Positions 9,082 through 16,876 of a DNA stretch of 64,000 bases are shown here, in pieces. A model generated the notes under the pieces. That model was not told the DNA's origin. It searched no databases and worked only from the letters and a program-made list of their open reading frames with translations. Made by a program: the position numbers and the translations under genes. Source of the stretch: Saccharomyces mikatae IFO 1815 (taxonomy: Eukaryota > Ascomycota > Saccharomycetes > Saccharomycetales > Saccharomycetaceae); the NCBI RefSeq assembly GCF_947241705.1, contig NC_079269.1:434001-498000 (forward strand). The letters are read 5' to 3'. Every line of letters starts with the position of its first letter. The first letter of the stretch is position 1.

Positions 9082-12000
9082 TCAATAGTCCGTTGAGGCC
9101 AAAATATCCTGTGGTGTTATCTGATTGTTCAATACTTTAATAAATCTATCAAAATCAGATATTGAGACTGGTTTGGTAAGTAAATCTGCTATATTATCTT
9201 TACCTTTTATTTTTATTAGTTTTATAATCTTCTCTTTTATTTTCTCTTTAATTATTTCTGTTTTTATCCATGTGAACTTCTGTTTGGGTTGTAGATAGCT
9301 CCGATTTAAACCTTCGATAGCTGGTTTTGAATCAGTAAGCATTGTAAGTTCCTTATCTCCACCTTCTCCGAGTTCTGTTAAGGTTGCCTTCAGTGTTTCT
9401 GAGTCTGCATAGCCTTCATAGATAGCATGAAGTTCTGCTTCAGTTGAGGATACGCACTTGTTTGAGCTTTTATTAGAATAAACATTGAAGATATTTTTTC
9501 CATACCAAATTATAACACCAATTCTTGATTGTGCATCGTATTCTGTTCCAACTGATGCATCTGTGATAGTAGTGATTTTCTTATCTTTGTTAAGATCTCT
9601 ATCATAGTGTATGCCTATATTCGTATGTTGTACCAAGTATTGTATGATTTTATAAATCATGTAGAACACCTGTTTATGAGGAAAGTTTACTAATCTAGCC
9701 ACCTTTTTAACCGCAAATTCAACATCATATCTACATTTATACCTAACATAGTTAAGTTCACCTAATAGTTGCTGTAATTTCAACACGCCGTCTTTGTATT
9801 CCTTTTCGGTCATTTTTAATTCTCCGTTTTTAGGATCAATCTTGTATATTGATATGTGTGGAATTGACCTTTTTCTAACCTTATCCAATTCCTTTTTATA
9901 TTTCTCACCCATTTTTTCTATAAATGATATTAACGTCAAATCAACCGTACCAAGTTTTTTGTTATAGATCAAATCCATTCCTAGAATATCTGTATCCAAA
10001 ATACCATCTATTAAGGTACCAGTAATTTTCAATTCAAAGGTTTTTTTTAAATTGTTTATGAAATCATCTAGTCTTTGTTCATCACTTGCTGCAATCACAC
10101 AGTCATCAACATAAACTGCGATCATGAGTTTTTTATCCTTGGATTGGTATAGTCCTGGAGTATAAGTATTATCTTTTAATCCAACACTATTTAGATATCG
10201 TCTAAGATGGTCGTTCCATTCTTTAGGACTCTGTTTGAGACCATATAGTGCTTTATCTAGTTTAACAACGCATCTTCTGTCATGAGGGTGTGGAATGTAA
10301 ATGTCTTCTTCCAGTTTAGCATATAAGAACGCATGGTTAATATCTAGTGTTTTCATGAACATATTCCTATTGTTTGCAATCATCAGAAATATTTTAATGT
10401 GGTTATGGTTTAGGGATTCTGTTCCAATAACGTTATACGTGTCTGGTGTCTGGATATCACCTCTACAAACAATTCTTGCTTTATAGATACCATTTCTCTT
10501 CTTTGAGAATATTGTATTTGTCGGAATTATTAAATTACTGGGAACATCAGATCTGTTGTATTTGACGTTGATGTCAAATACTTTCATATCCTTGAGATTC
10601 TGTAATTCTTTCCTGTATGCCTCTTTATAAGCATGTTTTTCTTTGAGATCAGCATTTCCTGAAATAGCTTCATTGTAGTATATGGTTTTAATTCTCGGTG
10701 CAGAACTTGTTTCTGTGTTATCCGGAAGTAATTTAATTATATTCTTTCTCTGACGCTTATTGTCTCTTTCAACCATGTCATGAAACGAGGTCCTGTTTTC
10801 AACAGGCCGCTTTCTTTTCTTATTCAAAGAATTAAACGTTTTATTCAGGAATCCAGCTTTGTTTATTGCTGGTTTTTCTGACTCAATTGTTTCATCTGTT
10901 ATTATTGATGATTTTAGTGTAGCATTCGATTTTTCCGCTTCGCTATTTTCCATCACTTGTACTAACTCTTCATTATTACCTTCCGATGAGATACTTGTAT
11001 CAGAGTTATTTTTGTTTTCTACCTTGTTTGATTCAACATATGTTTGGTCAGTATTGTCCATAACATTTATAACCAGGGGCAGGTGATGACTTTCTTCGTG
11101 AGTAGAATAGTCATCATTTTGAACATCATTGTCCTTTAATGATGTAACATTTGATTCAGTTTGAACATCTACGTATTGAGAGGTGTCATAACTTGAGGTT
11201 TTTGAATCTAAATCTTGTTCAAGTAATACTTCTGGATCAACAATGTTTTCGAATAATTCTTGTTGTGATTGTAAGATATTATCATCTGTTACATTGTCCT
11301 TATTACTTGCAACTGTAACTGATTCATTAGTAGGATCATGTGAAATATAATCGCTCTCATCTTCTGATGATTCCTTGTAATTTATTTCCTTTCCACTGAT
11401 CTTCCTATGCGTTCTACTAGCAATATTATCATCATTGTTGATGTTTATGCTGTTCTGGCTTCCAACAAGGTTCTCTTGTAGTGCCGTGGGGACTCTATAA
11501 ACATTTTCATCGAGAATATCCTCATCAGTATTACTTGATTTATTAATTTCGTTTCGATCGCTTTCAGTAGTGATCTTTTCTTTTGAGTGAAGATCTGAAT
11601 CTATATCCATGTTTTTCACATGATTGTATTTGTCTTCTTCCTCTTCTTCTATGTTAGCAAAGACGTAGTCTAAATTACCTTCTAGATTATCACTAGGAGA
11701 TGGGTACTTAGCATTTAATTCAATCTGAGCTAATTCTTCTGTGGTGAACAAGTCTGTAAGTAGTGTAACTTGTTTATGGTCATCTTCGTAATTTTCCAAT
11801 GCATCATATAACCTGGAAACAGCATCTGAGTTTTCTGCTTCATTGATGGAATCTGATCTACTTTGATCATCTGGGTATATGTTCTGTGTGTTCCTTAATA
11901 TTGGATCCACTGCATAGTCTGGAATTGTGTAATTATCTGAAGTGAGAATTTTTTTAATAGATGGTACAAAAAATTTGTATCCGTGACTATTAGGATCTTT

Positions 12001-13275
12001 GCATAATATTATAGCACGAAGTCCTGATGGTTTTAGTTTATTGTGATTATGATTCCAAATTATTCCTTGTTCTCCGAAGGGTAAAAAGGACATGAATCTC
12101 ACTTTCACAGGTTGACTAGAGATTGCCTGTAGTGGCAGTTGACCTGTGGCTTTGTTTTCTAAACAATTGCGTACATTGGTAGCAGATGTCACTGCGTATT
12201 CCCAAAATTTAATACGTAATTTACTATGTTTTAACAATGTTGTTGCATCAGTAACGATAGTTCTGATGTATCTCTCTGCTCTTCCATTGGCAGCATGATC
12301 TTGTGTAGCAGAAAAAATATGATGAATTCCTTTTGAAACAAAATATTTTGCTATCTGATCATTTGTAAATTCAGTTCCTTGATCTGAATTGATTTCTCTG
12401 ACCTTTCTGTCAAATTGAGTTTCCACATACTGAATATTTTTCTTGATCTGAGCCAAAATAGTTTCAGCATTTTTGTTAAAATGTGTGGAGGTGATACAAT
12501 ATCTTGTATTGTTATCAACCATAATAAGCATGTATCTTTTCGTATCCGAGTTCGAATTTGATACTGGACCAAAGATATCCATGCACCACGATGAACCTGG
12601 TTCATGATCGATACTGTGTTCGTTCATAGATCCTTTATAATGGTTCCTTCTCGTGGCTTTTGAAACTTTACAAGTTTCACACCAAAATTCATTTGGTTCT
12701 TTTATTAAGTCAAGATTTTCTTCATAATGACTATGTTTAATTGAGTTTTCAATTTGTTGAACTCCTGTATGTCCCATTCTTTTATGAGCATCTTTTAAGT
12801 TTATAATTTTGGGCTTCAGTCTAATTTTGTTAGAAGAAGTTGGTTGTATTGCATTGATTTTGGAATCATATGCTGAGTGATCAATTAAGTCATCCATTTT
12901 TACGTGAATAATTCCATTTTTAACATGAGTTTTTATGTTCATATCCTTGTTTTCCAAGGTAGAATAGTTCTTGCTTAACACCAGATCGGTTTCTCTAGCT
13001 AACTCATAACCACTTATAATAGTAGTTTCTTCTTCAGGAACATAATGAGTTAATAAGTAATCATCATTTGTGTTACATTTAATTTTAATGTATCCTGATC
13101 CTTTAACGGAAACTGCATTGTTTTTCCCAATACCAAAGAACTTTACCTTTTCTTTGTTGTCTTCATAATCAAACAATATATTTTTATTGTTCGTGATATT
13201 GACACCTGAACCAGTATCAATAATGACTAGATTTTTGTTTGAACCCTTTTTGTTCTTCTTCTTCTGTTTTTTCAA
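9082..13275 (-). CDS. Ty4 Pol frame (protease, integrase, RT, RNase H)
   Basis: The open frame encodes the Pol part of a Ty4-family element. Copia order is seen: aspartic protease (IDTGSG near residue 20), integrase zinc-binding His/Cys motif around HKRMGHTG and CETCK, integrase acidic residues in SSWCMDIFGP, INSDQGTEF and NGRAERYIR, a long acidic variable linker, reverse transcriptase with MIAVYVDDCVIAA, and RNase H with TDASVGTEYD, STEAELHA and TDSKPAIEG. It ends ILASTDY as in S. cerevisiae Ty4. The coordinate given starts at the first start-like codon; in this family translation enters from Gag at the frameshift signal near 13366-13372, so this is not an independent gene. Confidence 0.92.
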   Translation of the reverse strand: MKKQKKKNKKGSNKNLVIIDTGSGVNITNNKNILFDYEDNKEKVKFFGIGKNNAVSVKGSGYIKIKCNTNDDYLLTHYVPEEETTIISGYELARETDLVLSKNYSTLENKDMNIKTHVKNGIIHVKMDDLIDHSAYDSKINAIQPTSSNKIRLKPKIINLKDAHKRMGHTGVQQIENSIKHSHYEENLDLIKEPNEFWCETCKVSKATRRNHYKGSMNEHSIDHEPGSSWCMDIFGPVSNSNSDTKRYMLIMVDNNTRYCITSTHFNKNAETILAQIKKNIQYVETQFDRKVREINSDQGTEFTNDQIAKYFVSKGIHHIFSATQDHAANGRAERYIRTIVTDATTLLKHSKLRIKFWEYAVTSATNVRNCLENKATGQLPLQAISSQPVKVRFMSFLPFGEQGIIWNHNHNKLKPSGLRAIILCKDPNSHGYKFFVPSIKKILTSDNYTIPDYAVDPILRNTQNIYPDDQSRSDSINEAENSDAVSRLYDALENYEDDHKQVTLLTDLFTTEELAQIELNAKYPSPSDNLEGNLDYVFANIEEEEEDKYNHVKNMDIDSDLHSKEKITTESDRNEINKSSNTDEDILDENVYRVPTALQENLVGSQNSININNDDNIASRTHRKISGKEINYKESSEDESDYISHDPTNESVTVASNKDNVTDDNILQSQQELFENIVDPEVLLEQDLDSKTSSYDTSQYVDVQTESNVTSLKDNDVQNDDYSTHEESHHLPLVINVMDNTDQTYVESNKVENKNNSDTSISSEGNNEELVQVMENSEAEKSNATLKSSIITDETIESEKPAINKAGFLNKTFNSLNKKRKRPVENRTSFHDMVERDNKRQRKNIIKLLPDNTETSSAPRIKTIYYNEAISGNADLKEKHAYKEAYRKELQNLKDMKVFDINVKYNRSDVPSNLIIPTNTIFSKKRNGIYKARIVCRGDIQTPDTYNVIGTESLNHNHIKIFLMIANNRNMFMKTLDINHAFLYAKLEEDIYIPHPHDRRCVVKLDKALYGLKQSPKEWNDHLRRYLNSVGLKDNTYTPGLYQSKDKKLMIAVYVDDCVIAASDEQRLDDFINNLKKTFELKITGTLIDGILDTDILGMDLIYNKKLGTVDLTLISFIEKMGEKYKKELDKVRKRSIPHISIYKIDPKNGELKMTEKEYKDGVLKLQQLLGELNYVRYKCRYDVEFAVKKVARLVNFPHKQVFYMIYKIIQYLVQHTNIGIHYDRDLNKDKKITTITDASVGTEYDAQSRIGVIIWYGKNIFNVYSNKSSNKCVSSTEAELHAIYEGYADSETLKATLTELGEGGDKELTMLTDSKPAIEGLNRSYLQPKQKFTWIKTEIIKEKIKEKIIKLIKIKGKDNIADLLTKPVSISDFDRFIKVLNNQITPQDILASTDY

Positions 13276-14464
13276 AAGTTCTGACTGGTTTCGTGCCTGT
13301 TTTAATATATTCTTTTTGGGTTGAACCTTGTGAATAATAACCTTTTGAGTAGCTGGGCGTTGAATGCCTAAGTTCTCTGTTTAATTTCTTTCTACAGTTA
13401 ACTGAGCTGTGGAATTCCGATTTACAGTACTTACAATTTCTTTCTGAATAGTAAGAGTCATTTGAACTCAAGTCCATTACTGTTTCAATTACAATATTGA
13501 TTAAAATTTCTTCAATTCTCTCATTTTTACCAATTGAGTATATATGTAAACGTTGTTTAACCGGATTTTTCAAAGATTCATGTAAGGTTCCAAGGATTGC
13601 CTCTTCTAAAATGTATGTAAGATTTGAACAATTTTGACAACATTTTGAAAGGATCCATTTTTCCATTAATACTAACTTTTGAAGTTCATTCATTAACAAA
13701 TCAGTATTCTTACAAGTTGTATCCACCAACACTTTTTTCCAAGCCTTTTGTCTTATTTCTCTACCATAAAGGCTTATGTATTTTTTCTTCAAGTCACGGA
13801 TGATTCTAAAGATATCACTTGTGTTAATGTTCATTATATCAGGACTTTCATTTAAACCTTCTTTGATAACCTTACATAAGATTTCATTTTCACGAGAATC
13901 GATGTTTTTAATTTGTTGATCAAAAATGTCATCAAATTCGTACTTCTCAATGAATTGTTGAAAGCTGTTCAAGAAAACAGGAATATTTTCGATTTTAGTC
14001 ATCTTATGCTTAAATACCCAATCCTTAGGGTAAAATCTCCTATTTCTTGAGGTCAGAGTATCGAATAAATAATATGTCCCAGTTGAATCATTTCTTTCAT
14101 GTAACCTTTTAACATCTTTATCGAAATCAATCGATTCTAACTTTCTTTTTAATCCAAGAATTACATTACTAGTTTTTTCAATTTTTTCATCGATTTCCAT
14201 TAACTGATCGAGATTTGAAATATCGTCATCCTGTTTAACCTCATTTGTAATCTTATTCTTTTTAACGGTTAATTTGTTTAAAAATATTTCATACGTTTCT
14301 AAATCAATTAAGGCTTGCTTCCTCTGTTTGTCATCAATAGAAGTATCGATAATAAAATTTTTAATTTTTTTAGTAGTATCTTGAATATTGACTCTTGATT
14401 GAACCTGCGTAGAAATGTTGTCGTCAGTAACATTTCTTGTTTCATCCCTCACTGGGGTCGCCAT
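13217..14464 (-). CDS. Ty4 Gag
   Basis: The 415-residue Gag frame begins MATPVRDETRNV, the conserved Ty4 Gag start, and forms the virus-like particle shell. Similarity to S. cerevisiae Ty4 is weak over about residues 15-110 and good afterwards (for example TGTYYLFDTLTS and RENEILCK). A CX2CX4HX4C zinc knuckle is present with Cys344, Cys347, His352 and Cys357. The A of the ATG is the last base of the 5' LTR, and the first codons overlap the primer-binding site. Confidence 0.92.
   Translation of the reverse strand: MATPVRDETRNVTDDNISTQVQSRVNIQDTTKKIKNFIIDTSIDDKQRKQALIDLETYEIFLNKLTVKKNKITNEVKQDDDISNLDQLMEIDEKIEKTSNVILGLKRKLESIDFDKDVKRLHERNDSTGTYYLFDTLTSRNRRFYPKDWVFKHKMTKIENIPVFLNSFQQFIEKYEFDDIFDQQIKNIDSRENEILCKVIKEGLNESPDIMNINTSDIFRIIRDLKKKYISLYGREIRQKAWKKVLVDTTCKNTDLLMNELQKLVLMEKWILSKCCQNCSNLTYILEEAILGTLHESLKNPVKQRLHIYSIGKNERIEEILINIVIETVMDLSSNDSYYSERNCKYCKSEFHSSVNCRKKLNRELRHSTPSYSKGYYSQGSTQKEYIKTGTKPVRTFEKTEEEEQKGFKQKSSHY
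13366..13372 (-). other. Ty +1 frameshift signal
   Basis: On the minus strand the heptamer CTTAGGC sits in the Gag frame as CTT AGG C. This is the known +1 programmed frameshift site of Ty1, Ty2 and Ty4, depending on slippage of tRNA-Leu while AGG waits for its rare tRNA-Arg. Confidence 0.85.
14446..14463 (-). other. Ty4 primer-binding site for tRNA-Asn
   Basis: The minus-strand TGGCGACCCCAGTGAGGG directly follows the 5' LTR and is an exact 18-nt complement of the 3' end of yeast tRNA-Asn including its CCA. tRNA-Asn is the described primer of Ty4. Confidence 0.88.
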
Positions 14465-14792
14465 GTTGATAATTAGTAGTTTAGTAAGTTGTAATAATTA
14501 AGAATAGTCGTTCCTTCTTAATCTATATAAGAGAGGTATATAAAACACACGCTGATTAGTTATATTAAACCAAAAGGTTCAGACATAAATCAGAGTGTTA
14601 ATGATAAGAATTTGATGATAACTCATCTTCTTATATAATAAGTTCTGATCAATTAATAGATCTTTATCTCATTACTGCAGTAAATTCTATTATTAGAATT
14701 TTTCTACTTCAATTTATACGAAGACGTATAGTTGCAATAACTTAATCCAATTTATACGAATAGGTGTATAGTAGTAATCACTTATTCCAACA
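14464..14792 (-). repeat. Ty4 LTR (5' LTR of the element)
   Basis: A 329-bp LTR identical to 8679-9007 over its full length. It would hold the element's promoter, and its last base is the first base of the Gag ATG. Confidence 0.95.
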
Positions 14793-14797
14793 GATAA
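14793..14797. repeat. Right copy of Ty4 target-site duplication
   Basis: GATAA, matching 8674-8678. After it the interrupted delta LTR resumes. Confidence 0.88.
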
Positions 14798-14968
14798 TAT
14801 ACTAGTAACGTAAATACTAGTTAGTAGATGATAGTTGATTTATATTAAAACATCGTTTGCTTCAGGTGTGACTAACCATTACATTTTTAAGTAACTGCTG
14901 GTGTGTCACCTATGCTATTGTTGATAAAATGTAATTATACTAAACTGTTTGATCGTCATCAAATAACT

Positions 14969-15082
14969 GGTTGTTTGGCCGAGCGGTCTAAGGCGCCTGA
15001 TTCAAGAAACATCTTGACCGCAGTTAACTGTGGGAATACTCAGGTATCGTAAGATGCAAGAGTTCGAATCTCTTAGCAACCA
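14969..15082 (+). tRNA. tL(CAA): tRNA-Leu (anticodon CAA) with 32-nt intron
   Basis: A 114-nt gene. The acceptor stem pairs GGTTGTT with AGCAACC, followed by discriminator A. The anticodon CAA is at 15003-15005, and a 32-nt intron (15007-15038) begins one base after it; removing it restores a CCTGA/TCAGG anticodon stem with a 7-nt loop. The internal promoter A box (TGGCCGAGCGG, from 14976) and B box (around GTTCGAATC, 15062-15070) are present, and the variable arm is long, as in leucine tRNAs. It decodes UUG. It matches the S. cerevisiae tL(CAA) gene nearly exactly and is the likely target for the two Ty insertions upstream. Confidence 0.97.
15007..15038 (+). other. tRNA-Leu intron
   Basis: A 32-nt intron in the canonical position, one nucleotide 3' of the anticodon, removed by the tRNA splicing endonuclease. 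Confidence 0.9.
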
Positions 15083-15084
15083 TA

Positions 15085-15092
15085 TTTTTTTT
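15085..15092 (+). terminator. RNA polymerase III terminator
   Basis: A run of eight T begins three bases after the tRNA 3' end. Confidence 0.85.
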
Positions 15093-15346
15093 CCACGACA
15101 AAGAACCTTTTGTCAAAAAAGACAAGAAAATCTAAAAGTACTAAAAAATACCACTTAAAGCATCTCTATATTAACAGATACAAAATATATTTAAGTATAC
15201 ATTCATAATTATTGCACTCGAATTGAAAAGTCCACTTTTCGGATCCTCTTTGCATTCTCATAATTATGGTTCTTTTTTTGTTCTTTTTTCTTAATATTAC
15301 TTTTCTAAGATATGACACATGACGAAAATGATAGTCATCTTATCAT

Positions 15347-16258
15347 TTAGTTGGTTTGACTTGGAATTTCAAAAACAATTTGTTTGCCGGTCAACTTGTT
15401 GTAGACAGCTTGGAAAGATTCCAATTTGTAGTCAATTTGTTGAACATCCTTAGAGTCTAATAAAACTTTTTGGATCTTGTTACCGCCAACTAAATATCTA
15501 ACTCTTTTACCGACAATTTCAGTTGGGAAAACCATGTCTTCCAAAACTTTGTCATGGACAGCGGTCAAGGTTCTGGATCTTGGTCTTTTTTGAACTTGTC
15601 TAGATGTTCTAGATGGCTTTGGCAAGATTCTTCTTTCAGCTAAGAAAATAACATGACGGTCAGGGAATTTCTTTTCCAACTCACGGGTCAATTTGGTTTG
15701 GACCTTGTGATATGCAGACAAAGCTGGGACTGGAACAAAAAGAACCAAAGCTTTCTTACCTCCAGTAACGTCAATCTAATCAATAAAAAAATTCAAATAG
15801 CGTTGATATATAGTTAGTAACGGAACGGTGTTCATTCATATCAAGGCAGTTTAGTGATTCTCCTTCTTGGCATATGATCGCTTCACCTACGTTCATGTAA
15901 CTTGTCGAAACCAGTGCTGATCCAAAGGGAAAAGTATTCACAAGATTCATCGCAACGGAATTTGGTTCTTGGCAGTGTTCGGGATTACTATTCGGCTACA
16001 AGACATAAACCATATTGTGGATATTTCTCAAAATTACTTCTTCATAATTTCAGCAAAAAAACCCCCTAGAAGAAATCACAATGATGCGGCTTCAAAAAAT
16101 ACAACTTAACATACTTCTCTAATGGATTTGATTTGCAATGGTCTCAAGTCGGCCTTTAATTCTGGGGAGGAGCTTTCTAGATCGATGAAGGTCTTGGCGA
16201 CTTGTAATTCCAACTCACTTGGAGCTTGGGATAAGATTTTGGATTGGACAGAGGACAT
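15347..16258 (-). CDS. RPS7B: 40S ribosomal protein eS7 (Rps7B), two exons
   Basis: Small-subunit ribosomal protein eS7. Exon 1 is 16115-16258 (48 codons, [15 protein letters not shown] to KSIRE) and exon 2 is 15347-15775 (142 codons plus stop), giving 190 residues, the same as S. cerevisiae Rps7B. The intron is 15776-16114 (339 bp), with 5' splice site GTATGT, branch site TACTAAC (15813-15819 on the minus strand) and 3' TAG. The exon joint restores [16 protein letters not shown]. Position next to tRNA-Leu(CAA) and YNL095C marks it as RPS7B rather than its duplicate RPS7A. The promoter has a Rap1-type site. Confidence 0.97.
15776..16114 (-). other. RPS7B spliceosomal intron
   Basis: A 339-bp intron with GTATGT at the 5' end, TACTAAC at 15813-15819 and a TAG acceptor. 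The branch site is 37 nt upstream of the acceptor. I see no snoRNA inside it. Confidence 0.95.
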
Positions 16259-16876
16259 TGTTCGGTTATGTGTCTGATCTATAGTATGTTCGTTTCTCTT
16301 ATTGTTCGTGTTCTCTACTCAAATAGCGCATATGTTAATCATAATCATACTACCTAGCATATTCCGGTTAGTGCAATATGGTGCCGAGTGAGCTCATCCT
16401 TTCCTAGAGTTAGATAGGAGGCTCAGAGTCTAGAGGGGAGCTTGACCGTATGACATTGGGAAGTCACTAAGCAGAGTTTTCTAACCGGGCTTTGCCCGCT
16501 TTTGTCTGGCTGCTCAGTTTTTTCCAAAACATTGAAATTTGAATAAAGACATTCAAATATGTACGGTTTTAAAGATGTACGGATGTAACATTGTCGGGAT
16601 TTCACCATCTATAATTATTTTCGTTCCTTTTCTATAGTTATTCGTTTGACAGCTGTGTCCGATTATTGCCACTATAAAGTACCGAACAGAGCTGAACTTT
16701 TCTTTAGGGCGAAAGGTTGTGACCAGTTATACCAGAAAAGAAGAGGTGTGAGGATTCTGGTTAATTTCTAAGAGTAAATGCTTTTTATGAGTCTTTTATA
16801 ATGTTATATTTGATACTAGCTGTCATGAAGATTATGTAATTAGATTTTGTAATAATTGTTTATATGATGGACAGAA
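16259..16876. other. Intergenic region, RPS7B promoter and YNL095C 3' end
   Basis: 618 bp. It holds a Rap1-type site (16571-16590), a second partial copy around 16559-16566, a T-rich stretch near 16510-16516, and a small palindrome CGGGC-TTT-GCCCG (16486-16498), the usual make-up of a ribosomal protein promoter. Confidence 0.6.
16571..16590 (-). promoter_or_regulatory. Rap1-type (RPG box) site of RPS7B
   Basis: The minus strand reads TGTTACATCCGTACATCTTT; ACATCCGTACAT fits the Rap1/RPG-box consensus of ribosomal protein genes. It lies about 315-330 bp upstream of the RPS7B start, typical for this regulon. Confidence 0.72.

Larger units (their letters stand above)
8679..14792 (-). mobile_element. 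Ty4-family LTR retrotransposon, looks whole
   Basis: A 6,114-bp copia-type (Pseudoviridae) element transcribed from the minus strand. It has two identical 329-bp LTRs, a tRNA-Asn primer site, Gag and Pol frames linked by the family's +1 frameshift signal, a polypurine tract and a 5-bp GATAA target duplication. Gag and Pol match S. cerevisiae Ty4 more than Ty1, Ty2, Ty3 or Ty5, but clearly diverge from it, and the LTR is shorter than the roughly 371-bp tau of S. cerevisiae, so it is a separate Ty4 sublineage (Ty4 or Tsu4 type). Identical LTRs mean a very recent insertion. It sits 176 bp upstream of tRNA-Leu, inside an older delta. Confidence 0.95.
8401..14852 (-). mobile_element. Solo delta LTR (Ty1/Ty2 family), split by a Ty4 insertion
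   Basis: The sequence 8401-8678 on the minus strand matches most of a Ty1/Ty2 delta LTR, including the block around TAGATGACTATTTCTCATCA in plus orientation. The remainder of the same LTR resumes directly after the Ty4 at 14793 and runs to about 14852. Counting the 5-bp target duplication once, the two parts total about 333 bp, the usual delta length, with TG/CA ends. No internal Ty1/Ty2 coding sequence remains, so it is a solo LTR left by LTR-LTR recombination. The outer flanks CATAT and TCGTT do not match, so its own target duplication has decayed or been lost. It lies 116 bp upstream of the tRNA-Leu gene, the usual Ty1 target zone. Confidence 0.88.

Noticed and set aside
15776-16114. Possible intronic snoRNA in RPS7B
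   Set aside because: No C/D box pair or H/ACA pattern seen, and the family intron is not known to carry one.
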